Positions 15,330-26,608 of a stretch of 41,988 bases of DNA are shown piece after piece. Made by a program: the position numbers and the translations under genes. Position 1 is the stretch's first letter. Every line of letters starts with the position of its first letter. The stretch comes from Pseudoxanthomonas jiangsuensis (GTDB taxonomy: Bacteria; Pseudomonadota; Gammaproteobacteria; Xanthomonadales; Xanthomonadaceae), in NCBI RefSeq assembly GCF_010093185.1, contig NZ_PDWL01000027.1, forward strand, positions 1-41,988, in the 5' to 3' direction. Below the pieces are notes generated by a model. That model saw only the letters and a list, made by a program, of their open reading frames with translations, had not been told where the DNA came from and ran no database searches.

Positions 15330-15436
15330 TGTAGGAGCCGGTCTTGCCGGCGACCGCCATATTGGACGCGTTTGCGTGAAACCGGTTGCCTGCGATGCGT
15401 CCGCGATGGCGGTCGCCGGCAAGACCGGCTCCTACA
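15330..15436. repeat. REP-type inverted pair with 31-bp perfect arms
   Basis: Positions 15330-15360 and 15406-15436 are exact reverse complements, each starting from TGTAGGAGCCGG and containing the inner palindrome GCCGG-TCTTG-CCGGC. The 45-base centre contains a further GGACGC/GCGTCC pairing. GTAGGAGC palindromes are the common REP family of pseudomonads and xanthomonads. The right arm includes the stop codon of the S9 peptidase gene (15432-15434). It may stabilise or end that mRNA. Confidence 0.85.
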
Positions 15437-17906
15437 ACGGCGGCGCGTCCTTCACGTAGCGGTCGAACCAGGCCAGCATCTCGGCGACGAAATGCTCGTT
15501 GGATTCGCGCGCGGTGTACCAGTGCGGCTCGAACGGCAGCATCACCAGGCGGGTGGTGCCGCCGTTGCCGCGGATGGCCTGGAACAGGCGCGGCGACTGG
15601 GTCGATTCGGTGCCGGGATTGGCGTCGTCGCTGCCGTGCACGATCAGCAGCGGCTCGTCGATCTTGTCGGCGTGGAAGAACGCCGAGGCCTGGTCGTAGA
15701 CCTTGGGCGCGGCCCAGAACGAACGCCGCTCGTTCTGGAAGCCGAACGGGGTCAGGGTCTTGTTGTAGCCGCCGCTGGAGGCCACGCCGGCGCGGAACAG
15801 GTCGGTATGCGCCAGCAGGTTGGCGGTCATCAGCGCGCCGTGGCTGTGGCCGGTGACGCCGATCCGTTCGCGGTCGACCACGCCCAGCTCCACCGCCTTG
15901 TCCACCGCCGCCTCGGCGTCGGCGACCAGCTGCTCCAGGTAGGTGTCGTAGGCGTTCTTCGGGTCACCGACGATCGGGAACGAGGCGTTGTCGATGATCG
16001 CGTAGCCGGCCAGCAGCAGCAGGCGGTAGTTGGCCAGGCGGGTGAAGGTCTGCTCCGAGCCGCTGATCTGGCCGGCCTTGGACGGATCGGCGTAGTCGGC
16101 CGGATAGGCGTACAGGATCGCCGGCACGCGCGTGCCCTCCTGGTAGCCGGGCGGGGTGTACAGGGTGAACGACAGGTCCACGCCGTCCTTGCGCGTGTAG
16201 GTCACCAGTCGCTTCTTCACTCCGCGCACCAGCGGCGTGGGATCGGGGAAGCGGGTCAGCGCGGCGGGCGTGGAGGCCATGGCGGCCTCGCCCTCGGCCG
16301 CTTCGGCCACCGCTTCGCCGAGGCGGCGCAGGTAGAGGTTCGGCGGATCCAGCGGCGACTGGTGCCAGGTCAGCAGCCGCGAGGTGTCGCCGGCGGCGAA
16401 GCCGACGAAGCTCTCGTAGGCGTCGGACGCGCTGCGGAACAGCCGGGTGGTCGCGCCGCTGGCGATCTCGTAGCGGTCCAGGAACGGGCGGTCGCCCTGT
16501 GGGGAGGCGCCGCCGCCGCTCAGGAACAGCGCGCCGCCCTCCTCGCGCAGCACCCAGGCGCCGTTGGCCAGGCGGCGGTACTGCGGGTTGCCCGGATCGG
16601 CGTACAGCTCGTCGGTGGACAGGTCCCACAGCACGCGGCCGGGCTGGCCGGGACGGTCCACGTCCACCAGGGTGGTGGTCTGCCAGTTGCGGTTGGCGTC
16701 GTACTCGTAGGTCAGCGCGCGGCCGCCGTCGGCGAACCAGGCGATGCCGGCGTAGCGCTGCTTCAGCCGCGCGACCTCGCGCGGCTTGGCGGTGAACGGC
16801 GCGGCCAGGCTCATCAGCCGGTCGCGGGCGGGCACCTCGGCCTTCCAGTCGCCGCCGTCCAGGGCCTCGGCCCAGACCAGGGTGGCCGGCTGGTTGGCGC
16901 GCCAGCCGTGGCTGCGCGGGCCGGTCGGCACGCCGCGCACCGGCACCCGGTCGGCGACCGGCAGCTGCGCCAGCGGGCGCGCCTTGCCGTCGGCCAGATC
17001 CAGCACGGCCAGGTCGTGGGCGAAGCGGTTCCAGGTGGTGACGTAGGAATACGGGCGCTTGAGCGTCTGCACCAGCACGTGGCGACCGTCGGGCGCGGCA
17101 TCGACCTCGCCGATCACCGCCGCCTGCCCGACCGCGGCGACCCGGCCGCTGGCCACGTCCACGGTCGCCAGCTGGGCGGTGGCGTAGTGGTCGAACAGCG
17201 CCTCGTCCTCGGGGCCGGACAGGGTGTCGCGCGCCTCGTAGGTGCTTGACTCGCCCTTGCCGGCGATCGCCTCCTTGATCTCCGGCCCCGGTGGCACCGC
17301 GGCCTTCTGCGGCGCCGGCCCCAGGCCCTGCGGCACCTGCTTGACCAGCAGCGCCTGGCCCGCGCCCAGCCACTGCACCTCGCTGCCGAGGATGGTGTTG
17401 AGCCGCACGCCCTCGATCCGGCGTACGGTGCCGCTGGCGACCTCGCCCACCCACAGTTCCACCCCAGCATCGGTGGTGTTGTCGAAGGCGAAGCGCTGGC
17501 CGTCCGGCGACCAGGCCGGCATCCCCGGGCAGGCGCCGGCCGGCAGCGCCACCGGGATCTGCGCGCCGCTGGCCAGGTCGAGCAGGCTGAAGCCCTCCAG
17601 GCAGGTGCGGATGCCGTAGCCGCTGGAGCGGTCATGGCGGCTGTGGTTGCGCGGCTCGACCCGCACGCCGGCCAGCTTCAGGTAGGGCTCGGCCACCCGC
17701 TCGACCGGCGGGTACAGCGACTGCTGCACCAGCAGGGCGCGGGTGCCGGTGGGGTCGATCGCCGGGGTCGGGTTGAGCGGCGTGCGCATCACCCCCAGCA
17801 GCGGTTCGGGCGGCTGCAGGTAACCACCATCGGCGGCCAGCGCGGGCAAGGCGAGCGCCCCGCCCAGGAGTACCGCCATCGCCAAGGGTCGCCGTGTCGC
17901 GTGCAT
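15432..17906 (-). CDS. secreted S9-family serine peptidase
   Basis: An 824-aa prolyl-oligopeptidase-family (S9) enzyme. Residues 1-24 form a signal peptide (ALPALA), so it acts in the periplasm or outside. The middle is a WD/DPP-like propeller (WSPDGQRFAFDNTT, AAPDGRHVLVQTL). The C-terminal alpha/beta-hydrolase has nucleophile Ser688 in GHSHGALM, acid near Asp760 in HGSDDANPG, and His795 in FEPHWY. The nucleophile elbow is GHSHG where GHSYG is more common, a variant of the glutamyl/dipeptidyl type peptidases. The start at 17906 is the Met before the signal peptide; upstream in-frame codons lack it. The stop falls inside a REP arm. Confidence 0.9.
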   Translation of the reverse strand: MHATRRPLAMAVLLGGALALPALAADGGYLQPPEPLLGVMRTPLNPTPAIDPTGTRALLVQQSLYPPVERVAEPYLKLAGVRVEPRNHSRHDRSSGYGIRTCLEGFSLLDLASGAQIPVALPAGACPGMPAWSPDGQRFAFDNTTDAGVELWVGEVASGTVRRIEGVRLNTILGSEVQWLGAGQALLVKQVPQGLGPAPQKAAVPPGPEIKEAIAGKGESSTYEARDTLSGPEDEALFDHYATAQLATVDVASGRVAAVGQAAVIGEVDAAPDGRHVLVQTLKRPYSYVTTWNRFAHDLAVLDLADGKARPLAQLPVADRVPVRGVPTGPRSHGWRANQPATLVWAEALDGGDWKAEVPARDRLMSLAAPFTAKPREVARLKQRYAGIAWFADGGRALTYEYDANRNWQTTTLVDVDRPGQPGRVLWDLSTDELYADPGNPQYRRLANGAWVLREEGGALFLSGGGASPQGDRPFLDRYEIASGATTRLFRSASDAYESFVGFAAGDTSRLLTWHQSPLDPPNLYLRRLGEAVAEAAEGEAAMASTPAALTRFPDPTPLVRGVKKRLVTYTRKDGVDLSFTLYTPPGYQEGTRVPAILYAYPADYADPSKAGQISGSEQTFTRLANYRLLLLAGYAIIDNASFPIVGDPKNAYDTYLEQLVADAEAAVDKAVELGVVDRERIGVTGHSHGALMTANLLAHTDLFRAGVASSGGYNKTLTPFGFQNERRSFWAAPKVYDQASAFFHADKIDEPLLIVHGSDDANPGTESTQSPRLFQAIRGNGGTTRLVMLPFEPHWYTARESNEHFVAEMLAWFDRYVKDAPPL

Positions 17907-18020
17907 GCCTTTCCCCGCAGAGCTGAAGTCACGGGAACGTAACACGTGAAAACACCGCGTTTGCAGGCCCTGGGCGCACATGTGCCATCGGTCATGGCCA
18001 TGCGCCTCCGAGGCGAAGGC

Positions 18021-18048
18021 AAAAAAGAGGGCGGCTTCAGCCGCCCTC
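18021..18048 (-). terminator. rho-independent terminator of mdh
   Basis: GAGGGCGGC/GCCGCCCTC stem (9 bp, loop of four) followed on the minus strand by TTTTTT. It lies 28 bases past the mdh stop. Confidence 0.9.
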
Positions 18049-18075
18049 TCATTCACGCATCCGACCTGTGCCGGA

Positions 18076-19059
18076 TCAGAGCAGGTGCGCCACGCCGGCG
18101 CGCTCTTCTTCCAGCTCGGCCAGGGTCTTGTCGATCGCGGCCTGGCTGAAGGCGTCGACCGGCAGGTCCTTGACCCGGGTGTAGGTGCCGTTCTCGGTGG
18201 TCACCGCGACGCCGAAGATCACGCCCTCCGGAATGCCGTAGGAACCGTCCGACGGAATGCCCATCGTCACCCACTTGCCGTTGCTGCCCAGCACCCAGTC
18301 GCGCACGTGGTCGATGGCGGCGTTGGCGGCCGAGGCGGCCGAGGACAGGCCGCGGGCCTCGATGATCGCCGCGCCGCGCTTGCCCACCTTCGGAATGAAC
18401 TCGTTGGCGTTCCAGTCGGCGTCGTTGATCTTGTCCTTCAGCGACACGCCATTGGCGGTGGCGAAGCGGTAGTCCGGGTACATGGTCGGGCTGTGGTTGC
18501 CCCACACCACCAGCTTCTCGATCTCGCCCACGGCCACGCCGGCCTTGGCGGCCAGCTGGCTCAGCGCGCGGTTGTGGTCCAGGCGCAGCATGGCGGTGAA
18601 GTTCTCCGGCTTGAGGTCCGGCGCCGACTTCATCGCGATGTAGGCGTTGGTGTTGGCCGGGTTGCCGACCACCAGCACCTTCACGTCGCGCGAGGCGACC
18701 TTGTTCAGGGCCGCGCCCTGGGCGGTGAAGATCTTCGCGTTCTCCAGCAGCAGGTCCTTGCGCTCCATGCCCGGGCCGCGCGGGCGCGCGCCGACCAGCA
18801 GGGCGACGTCGGCGTCCTTGAACGCCACTTCCGGGTCGTCGGTGCCGACGATGCCGGCCAGCAGCGGGAACGCGCAGTCCTCCAGCTCCATGATCACGCC
18901 CTTGAGCGCGGCCTGGGCCTTCTCCATCGGCAGCTCCAGCAGCTGCAGGATCACGGGCTGGTCCTTGCCCAGCATCTCGCCGGAGGCGATGCGGAACAGC
19001 AGGGCGTAGCCGATCTGGCCGGCGGCGCCGGTCACGGCTACTCGAACGGGGGTCTTCAT
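18076..19059 (-). CDS. mdh: malate dehydrogenase
   Basis: A 327-aa NAD-dependent malate dehydrogenase that interconverts malate and oxaloacetate in the TCA cycle. The nucleotide-binding loop is TGAAGQIGY (10-18), the substrate loop [12 protein letters not shown] (91-102) carries the arginines that bind dicarboxylates, and the catalytic pair is Asp161 (LRLDHNR) with His189 ([11 protein letters not shown]). The sequence is the cytosolic-type (MDH2-like in bacteria such as Xanthomonas and Burkholderia) rather than the E. coli type. A strong terminator follows. Oxaloacetate made here is also the co-substrate of PrpC. Confidence 0.96.
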   Translation of the reverse strand: MKTPVRVAVTGAAGQIGYALLFRIASGEMLGKDQPVILQLLELPMEKAQAALKGVIMELEDCAFPLLAGIVGTDDPEVAFKDADVALLVGARPRGPGMERKDLLLENAKIFTAQGAALNKVASRDVKVLVVGNPANTNAYIAMKSAPDLKPENFTAMLRLDHNRALSQLAAKAGVAVGEIEKLVVWGNHSPTMYPDYRFATANGVSLKDKINDADWNANEFIPKVGKRGAAIIEARGLSSAASAANAAIDHVRDWVLGSNGKWVTMGIPSDGSYGIPEGVIFGVAVTTENGTYTRVKDLPVDAFSQAAIDKTLAELEEERAGVAHLL

Positions 19060-19143
19060 CGGTGGAGGGTCCTTCGGTGGGGTGTTGCGGAGCGGAAAGG
19101 ATGCGTGGCGGGCGCTGGCTTCGGGCTCGCGGCGCCGCGCAGG

Positions 19144-19503
19144 TTAATAGACGTCGTAGCCCAGCGGACTCAGCCTTTGGTCCAAGGCGGCGGTGTCGTA
19201 GCCGCGGACCACGGCCTGGCCGATCACGGTCACCGGCACGCCGCGGGCGCCCAGCGCGCGCATGGCGCGGTCGCCGTCCTCGGCGTCGATGTCCAGCACC
19301 TGGTAGCGCACGCCGGCGCGCTCGAAGTCGCCCTGCTGCTTGCGGCAGTAGCCGCACCATTCGGCGGCCAGCATCACGATGCCCTGTTCGCCGGTGAGCA
19401 GGCGCGGGTCGTCCGGTTGCAGCCCCGGGGCGCGGGTCTTCGTCCATGCGGCGTACAGCCCGCCGGCAAGGCCGAGGATCAACAGGAAGCCGAGGATGCG
19501 CAT
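19144..19503 (-). CDS. membrane-anchored glutaredoxin-like protein
   Basis: A 119-aa protein with an N-terminal transmembrane segment (3-20) and a glutaredoxin/thioredoxin domain. The redox motif is Cys50-Gly-Tyr-Cys53 in AAEWCGYCRKQQ, and the cis-proline is Pro90 in RGVPVTVIG. It probably reduces disulfides or mixed disulfides at the membrane; which side it faces is unclear from sequence. The start MRILGFLLIL is taken as the Met immediately before the anchor; the frame is open further upstream but that part is Arg/Pro-rich. It is 85 bases upstream of mdh on the same strand. Confidence 0.82.
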   Translation of the reverse strand: MRILGFLLILGLAGGLYAAWTKTRAPGLQPDDPRLLTGEQGIVMLAAEWCGYCRKQQGDFERAGVRYQVLDIDAEDGDRAMRALGARGVPVTVIGQAVVRGYDTAALDQRLSPLGYDVY

Positions 19504-19661
19504 GGGTCCGTCGTCGCAGGGCCGGTCGTCGAGGCCGGCGATTTTATCACGCGGGTCCCGGCCGGCCGGGAATGCTGGCAGGTGAAACGGTCTGGATTCG
19601 CGGGCCCCGCGGCCCCCGTGCGCGCAGGCACCGGGGGCCGGGATAGGTCCGTGCGGATCGC

Positions 19662-20156
19662 TCAGGCGCTCAGGTAGCGGTTCCACTCCGCCACGCGGTC
19701 GGCCTTGGCCGCCAGCACCGCCGCCGCATCGCCCTCGATCTTCACCGAGTTGATCTTGTCGCCCTGGGCCACCGCATCGACCACGTCCAGGCCCTCGACC
19801 ACCTTGCCGAACACGGTGTGGCGGCCGTCCAGGTGCGGGGTGGCGACGTGGGTGATGAAGAACTGGCTGCCGTTGGTGTTCGGGCCGGCGTTGGCCATCG
19901 ACAGCACCCCGCGCTCGTGGCGCACGCCGTTGTCGGTCTCGTCCTCGAAGCGGTAGCCCGGGCCGCCGCGGCCGGAACCCTCGGGGCAGCCGCCCTGGAT
20001 CATGAAATCGCCGATGACCCGGTGGAAGTTCAGGCCGTCGTAGAAGCCGCGCTGGGCCAGGTTGACGAAGTTGGCCACGGTCAGCGGGGCCTTCTCGGGC
20101 AGCAGCTCGACCCGGATCGAGCCGCGGGCGGTGTCGAAAATCGCGGTCAGGCTCAT
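19662..20156 (-). CDS. ppiB: peptidyl-prolyl cis-trans isomerase, cyclophilin type
   Basis: A 164-aa cytoplasmic cyclophilin that speeds cis-trans isomerisation of peptidyl-prolines. Catalytic residues appear in [14 protein letters not shown] (Phe44, Arg46, Gln54), GSQFFITH and [12 protein letters not shown]. There is no signal peptide, so it is the PpiB form rather than periplasmic PpiA. The gene is divergent from typA across 129 bases. A long GC hairpin (19610-19640) lies downstream without a clear T-run. Confidence 0.95.
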   Translation of the reverse strand: MSLTAIFDTARGSIRVELLPEKAPLTVANFVNLAQRGFYDGLNFHRVIGDFMIQGGCPEGSGRGGPGYRFEDETDNGVRHERGVLSMANAGPNTNGSQFFITHVATPHLDGRHTVFGKVVEGLDVVDAVAQGDKINSVKIEGDAAAVLAAKADRVAEWNRYLSA

Positions 20157-20196
20157 GTATTCAGCTCCAGATGCCCGGATGGGCCGGTAGACCGGT

Positions 20197-20202
20197 TATG
20201 AT
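20197..20202 (+). promoter_or_regulatory. possible -10 element of typA
   Basis: TATGAT lies about 85 bases upstream of typA in the spacer from ppiB. No matching -35 box is seen at 16 to 18 bases, so this is weak evidence. Confidence 0.25.
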
Positions 20203-20285
20203 AGCGCGCTTCCTTTTCGCCCCTCACTCGCGCCTTGCCCCTTCGAAGGGGGTACCTGGGTGCGTTTTCACGATCCCAGAATCCC

Positions 20286-22115
20286 ATGTCCATCGAAAAC
20301 CTGCGCAACATCGCCATCGTCGCCCACGTCGACCACGGCAAGACCACCCTCGTCGACCAGCTGCTCAAGCAGTCCGGCACCCTGTCCGAGCGCACCGTGC
20401 TGGCCGAGCGGGTGATGGACAGCAACGACCAGGAAAAGGAACGCGGCATCACCATCCTGGCCAAGAACACCGCCATCACCTGGAACGGCAACCGCATCAA
20501 CATCGTCGACACCCCCGGCCACGCCGATTTCGGCGGCGAGGTCGAGCGCGTGCTGTCGATGGTCGACTCGGTCCTGATCCTGGTCGACGCGATGGACGGG
20601 CCGATGCCGCAGACCCGCTTCGTCACCCAGAAGGCCTTCGCGATGGGCTTCCGCCCGATCGTGGTGGTGAACAAGGTCGACCGCCCCGGCGCGCGCCCGG
20701 ACTGGGTGATCGACCAGGTGTTCGACCTGTTCGACAAGCTCGGCGCGACCAACGAGCAGCTGGACTTCCCGATCGTCTACGCCTCCGGCCTGAACGGCTA
20801 CGCCGGCCTGACCGACGACGTCCGCTCCGGCGACATGGTCCCGCTGTACGAGGCGATCATGCAGCACGTGCCGGCCCCGCAGGTCGAGGCCGACGGCCCG
20901 TTCCAGATGCGCATCAGCCAGCTGGACTACAACAACTTCGTCGGCGTGATCGGCATCGGCCGGATCCAGCGCGGCAAGGTGAAGAAGAACCAGCCGGTCA
21001 TCGTGATCGACCGCGAGGGCAAGAAGCGCCAGGGCAAGGTCCTGCAGGTGCTGGGCTTCATGGGCCTGGAGCGGATTGAGGTCGAGGAGGCCCAGGCCGG
21101 GGACATCGTCGCCATCTCCGGCATCCAGGAGCTGACCATCTCCGACACCGTCTGCGCCCTGGACACCCCCGAGGCGCTGCCGGCGCTGACCGTGGACGAG
21201 CCGACCATCTCGATGACCTTCCAGGTCAACAACTCGCCGTTCGCCGGCAACAAGGACCTGTCCGGCGGCAAGTTCCTGACCAGCCGCCAGCTCAAGGAGC
21301 GGCTGGACCGCGAGAAGGTCCACAACGTGGCCCTGCGCGTGGAGCAGCTGCCCGACGCCGACAAGTTCCTGGTCTCCGGCCGCGGCGAGCTGCACCTGTC
21401 GGTGCTGATCGAGAACATGCGCCGCGAGGGCTACGAACTGGCCGTCTCGCGCCCCGAGGTGATCATCAAGGAGATCGACGGCCAGCTGATGGAGCCGATC
21501 GAGCAGCTGGTGGTGGACATCGAGGAGCAGCACCAGGGCGGCGTGATGGAGAAGCTGGGCACCCGCAAGGCGCAGCTCAAGAACATGGAGCCGGACGGCA
21601 AGGGCCGCGTGCGCCTGGACTACGAGATCCCGGCGCGCGGCCTGATCGGCTTCCAGAACGAGTTCAAGACCCTGACCCAGGGCTCGGGCCTGCTGTTCCA
21701 CGTGTTCGACCACTACGGCCCGAAGGAACAAGGCGCGATCGCCAAGCGCATCAACGGCGTGATGATCGCCAACGCGCCGGGCGTGACCCCCGCCTACGCC
21801 CTGGGCCCGCTGGAAGAGCGTGGCCGCCTGTTCGCCGCCGAGGGCGACAACGTGTACGAGGGCCAGCTGGTCGGCATCCACTCCAAGGACAACGACCTGA
21901 CCGTCAACGCGATCAAGACCAAGCCGCTGACCAACATGCGCGCCTCGGGCAAGGACGACGCGATCAAGCTGACCCCGGCGATCAAGTTCTCGCTGGAACA
22001 GGCCCTGGACTTCATCGAGGACGACGAGCTGGTCGAGGTCACCCCGAAGGAGATCCGCCTGCGCAAGAAGATGCTGACCGAGAGCGACCGCAAGCGCGCC
22101 TCGCGCGCGGCCTGA
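20286..22115 (+). CDS. typA: ribosome-associated GTPase TypA/BipA
   Basis: A 609-aa translational GTPase that binds the ribosome and assists 50S assembly and growth under stress such as cold. The G motifs are AHVDHGKTT (13-21), [12 protein letters not shown] (switch region), [15 protein letters not shown], and [12 protein letters not shown]-like domains follow, then the BipA-specific C-terminal domain ending in [17 protein letters not shown]. Length and order are standard. It is monocistronic, with a long perfect hairpin 40 bases after the stop. Confidence 0.97.
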   Translation: MSIENLRNIAIVAHVDHGKTTLVDQLLKQSGTLSERTVLAERVMDSNDQEKERGITILAKNTAITWNGNRINIVDTPGHADFGGEVERVLSMVDSVLILVDAMDGPMPQTRFVTQKAFAMGFRPIVVVNKVDRPGARPDWVIDQVFDLFDKLGATNEQLDFPIVYASGLNGYAGLTDDVRSGDMVPLYEAIMQHVPAPQVEADGPFQMRISQLDYNNFVGVIGIGRIQRGKVKKNQPVIVIDREGKKRQGKVLQVLGFMGLERIEVEEAQAGDIVAISGIQELTISDTVCALDTPEALPALTVDEPTISMTFQVNNSPFAGNKDLSGGKFLTSRQLKERLDREKVHNVALRVEQLPDADKFLVSGRGELHLSVLIENMRREGYELAVSRPEVIIKEIDGQLMEPIEQLVVDIEEQHQGGVMEKLGTRKAQLKNMEPDGKGRVRLDYEIPARGLIGFQNEFKTLTQGSGLLFHVFDHYGPKEQGAIAKRINGVMIANAPGVTPAYALGPLEERGRLFAAEGDNVYEGQLVGIHSKDNDLTVNAIKTKPLTNMRASGKDDAIKLTPAIKFSLEQALDFIEDDELVEVTPKEIRLRKKMLTESDRKRASRAA

Positions 22116-22156
22116 TCGCGCCCGCGCCGCCGCCGCGGCGCGCACCGGAAACGATC

Positions 22157-22189
22157 CGCGAAACGCCGGCCCCGCGCCGGCGTTTCGCG
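22157..22189 (+). terminator. 14-bp hairpin after typA
   Basis: CGCGAAACGCCGG pairs perfectly with CCGGCGTTTCGCG around a GC loop (22157-22169 with 22177-22189). The T-run is missing, but the size and position suggest transcript end or 3' protection. Confidence 0.6.
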
Positions 22190-22277
22190 TTGTCGACGGG
22201 CGAAACTCCCTACGCAGCGTTGCCACGACGGCGCTCGCGACGTAGGCTCGGGCGGCACGCCCCCGGGGAGGAACTGG

Positions 22278-23891
<1,614 letters not shown>

Positions 23892-23902
23892 CGCCTGCCG
23901 CG

Positions 23903-25048
23903 CTAGACCGCTACGGCAGGCGCACCGTCGTCATCGGCATCTTCGGCCCGCGGCGAGTCGGGAACCGCGTCGGCGGCGGCACGGCCGCCCGCGCCGGGAT
24001 CCTCGCGGCCGATCTCCGCCCGCAACCGCGGCAAGGCGTACGGATGGCGCCGGGCGAGGAAGCCGATCATGCGCTCGCGCACCGCGCAGCGCAGGTCGAA
24101 GGCCGCGCCCGAGTCGCGCGCGCTCACCAGCAGGCGCACCTGCATCACGTGCTCCCCGGTTTCGGTGACCTGGGCGATGCACACCCGCCCGTCCCAGCGC
24201 GGGTCGTCGCGGCAGATCCGCTCCAGTTCCACCCGGACCTCCTCCATCGGCGTGCGGTAGTCCAGCCAGAGGAAGGCGGTGCCCAGCATCTGCGCGCTGC
24301 GCCGGGTCCAGTTCTGGAACGGGTTCTCGATGAACCAGGCCAGCGGCACCACCATCCGCCGCTCGTCCCAGATGCGCACCACCACGTAGGTGCTGGTGAT
24401 CTCCTCGATCCGGCCCCACTCGCCCTCGACGATGACCACGTCGTCCAGGCGGATCGGCTGGGCCAGGGCGATCTGCAGGCCCGCAATCAGGTTGCCGAAC
24501 ACCGGGCGCGCGGCGATGCCGGCGACCAGGCCGGCGACGCCGGCCGAGGCCAGCAGGGTCGCCCCGACCTGGCGCACCGCCGGGAAGGTCATCAGCGCCA
24601 GGGCCACGCCGAGCAGGATGATCGCGCCCATCGCCACCCGGCTGAGCACCCGGGTCTGGGTCTGGATCCGGCGCGCGTGCAGGTTGTCGCTGACCTCGAT
24701 CGGATTGCGGCGCAGGATCGAGGCCTCGATCGCGCCGACGATCCGCACCAGCAACCAGGTGAAGCAGCCGAACAGCGCAAGGCGCAGCCCCTGCATCCAC
24801 GCCTCCAGGCGGGCGGCCGGCATCGGGACCGCGTGCAGGGCCGCGCCGAGGAACAGCAGCGGCAAGGCGAACGCCAGCGGCAGGATCACCACCTGCGCGA
24901 TCCGCGCCCGGGTCGAGTCGCGCCTGGCGATGCGCCGCGCCAGCCGGCGCAGCACCAGGTTGACCAGCAGGCCCAGCAGCAGCGCGCCGCCGATGGGCAT
25001 GAGGTAGGCGCGCGCGGCGCTCCAGTCGAAGATCGCGATATCCGGCAT
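23903..25048 (-). CDS. MscS-family mechanosensitive channel
   Basis: A 381-aa inner-membrane protein. About four or five transmembrane helices (around 15-34, 51-72, 85-105, 135-155) lead to the pore helix and beta domain: GVAGLVAGIAARPVFGNLIA and QIALAQPIRLDDVVIVEGEWG with EITSTYVVVRIWDERRMVVP, the hallmark of the MscS family. The C-terminus (345-381) is a disordered, acidic tail. It probably opens on membrane tension to release solutes during osmotic downshock, though this subtype with YnaI/YbdG-like features could be modulatory. AAGGAG is eight bases before the ATG. Confidence 0.92.
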   Translation of the reverse strand: MPDIAIFDWSAARAYLMPIGGALLLGLLVNLVLRRLARRIARRDSTRARIAQVVILPLAFALPLLFLGAALHAVPMPAARLEAWMQGLRLALFGCFTWLLVRIVGAIEASILRRNPIEVSDNLHARRIQTQTRVLSRVAMGAIILLGVALALMTFPAVRQVGATLLASAGVAGLVAGIAARPVFGNLIAGLQIALAQPIRLDDVVIVEGEWGRIEEITSTYVVVRIWDERRMVVPLAWFIENPFQNWTRRSAQMLGTAFLWLDYRTPMEEVRVELERICRDDPRWDGRVCIAQVTETGEHVMQVRLLVSARDSGAAFDLRCAVRERMIGFLARRHPYALPRLRAEIGREDPGAGGRAAADAVPDSPRAEDADDDGAPAVAV

Positions 25049-25181
25049 CGGCGGCTCCTTTCACGGCCCCGCTGCGGGACCTTGAGGCCGGAGCGCTTCA
25101 CCAGTCGGATCGGGTCCGGCGCAGGGTGGACGGAGGCTTGATCGTGCCAGGTCGCGCGTGACGGATCCGCAGCGGCGGCGC

Positions 25182-26564
25182 TCAGGCCTGCCGCTGGCCC
25201 TGCTTGCGCACGATCGCCATGGCGATCTCCAGCGACTGCTCGTAGTTCAGGCGCGGATCGACGCTGGAGCGGTAAGCCCGTTCCAGATCGGTCTCGGTCA
25301 GCTCGCGCGCGCCGCCGGTGCACTCGGTGACGTCCTCGCCGGTCAGCTCCAGGTGCACGCCGCCCAGGCGGGTGCCGGCGGCCGCATGCAGGTCGAAGGA
25401 CTGCTCCACCTCGCCCAGGACGTTGGCGAAGCGCCGGGTCTTGTAGCCGTTGGCGGTGCTCTCGGTGTTGCCGTGCATGGCGTCGCACACCCACAGCACC
25501 CGGCGGCCGTCGCGGCGCACCGCCTCGAGCAGGGGCGGCAGCTTCTCGGCGATCTGGGCCGCGCCCATGCGGTGGATGAAGGTCAGCCGGCCCGGCTCGT
25601 CCTCGGGATTGAGCACGTCGATCAGGCGCAGCAGCTGGTCCGGGTGCACCGACGGCCCGACCTTGATCGCCACCGGATTGCGGATGCCGCGGAAGTACTC
25701 CACGTGCGCGCCGTCCAGCGCGGCGGTACGCATGCCGATCCACGGGTAATGGGTGGACAGGTTGAACCAGCCCCATTGCCGCGGCACCTGCCGGGTCAGC
25801 GCCTCCTCGTACGGCAGCAGCAGGGCTTCGTGCGAGGTGTAGAAGTCGATCCGGTTGAGGTTGTGGACCTCGGCCCCGGCCAGCGTCTCCATGAAACGCA
25901 CCGCGTCGCCGATCGAGTTCACCATCTTCTGGTAGTCCTCGGCCAGCGGCGAGCAGCCGACCCAGCTCAGGTTCCAGTACTCGGGATGGTGCAGGTCGGC
26001 GAAGCCGCCGTCGATCAGCGCGCGGACGAAGTTCATGGTCATCGCCGAGCGCGCGTGCGCGGTGATCATCCTTTGCGGATCGGGCACCCGCGCGGCGGCG
26101 GTGAACTCCGGGCCGTTGACCACGTCGCCGCGGTAGCTGGGCAGGCTGACCTCGCCACGGGTCTCCATGTCGGCCGAGCGCGGCTTGGCGTACTGGCCGG
26201 CGAAGCGGCCGACCCGCACCACCGGCAGGCGCAGGCCGTGGACCAGCACCAGGCTCATCTGCAGCAGCACCTTGAGCCGGTTGGAGATCGTGCCCGATTC
26301 GCAGTCGCCGAAGTTCTCCGCGCAGTCGCCGCCCTGGAGCAGGAAGCGCCGGCCCTCCTGGGCCTCGGCGATCTGCTTCTTCAGCGCGAAGATCTCCCAC
26401 GAGGTCACCAGCGGCGGCAGCCGGCGCAGCTCCGCCAGCGCCGCGTCCAGCGCGCCCGGGTCCGGGTACTGCGGCAGCTGCAGCGCCGGGCGGCCACGCC
26501 AGCTGTCCGGCGCCCAGTCGTCGGCCAGGTTGACGGGATGCAGGCTGCGCTCGGGGGTGCTCAT
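25182..26564 (-). CDS. class II DAHP synthase
   Basis: A 460-aa class II (plant-type) 3-deoxy-D-arabino-heptulosonate 7-phosphate synthase, the first enzyme of the shikimate pathway, joining PEP and erythrose 4-phosphate. Motifs: LLQGGDCAENFGDCES with metal-binding Cys81, RVGRFAGQYAKPRS, GCSPLAEDYQ, and VCDAMHGNT with a metal-binding His. The class II form is normal in xanthomonads and Pseudomonas and differs from E. coli AroFGH. It lies 44 bases downstream of dsbB on the same strand and could be co-transcribed. Feedback control cannot be predicted from this sequence. Confidence 0.95.
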   Translation of the reverse strand: MSTPERSLHPVNLADDWAPDSWRGRPALQLPQYPDPGALDAALAELRRLPPLVTSWEIFALKKQIAEAQEGRRFLLQGGDCAENFGDCESGTISNRLKVLLQMSLVLVHGLRLPVVRVGRFAGQYAKPRSADMETRGEVSLPSYRGDVVNGPEFTAAARVPDPQRMITAHARSAMTMNFVRALIDGGFADLHHPEYWNLSWVGCSPLAEDYQKMVNSIGDAVRFMETLAGAEVHNLNRIDFYTSHEALLLPYEEALTRQVPRQWGWFNLSTHYPWIGMRTAALDGAHVEYFRGIRNPVAIKVGPSVHPDQLLRLIDVLNPEDEPGRLTFIHRMGAAQIAEKLPPLLEAVRRDGRRVLWVCDAMHGNTESTANGYKTRRFANVLGEVEQSFDLHAAAGTRLGGVHLELTGEDVTECTGGARELTETDLERAYRSSVDPRLNYEQSLEIAMAIVRKQGQRQA

Positions 26565-26608
26565 GGCGGTGGCTCGTCGGGGTGACGCGTGGTCGGGATC
26601 GATGCGGA

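Noticed and set aside
15300..17249. A 649-codon plus-strand frame over the S9 peptidase
   Set aside because: It is antisense to a protein with intact catalytic motifs and shows repetitive Gly/Arg/Val composition.
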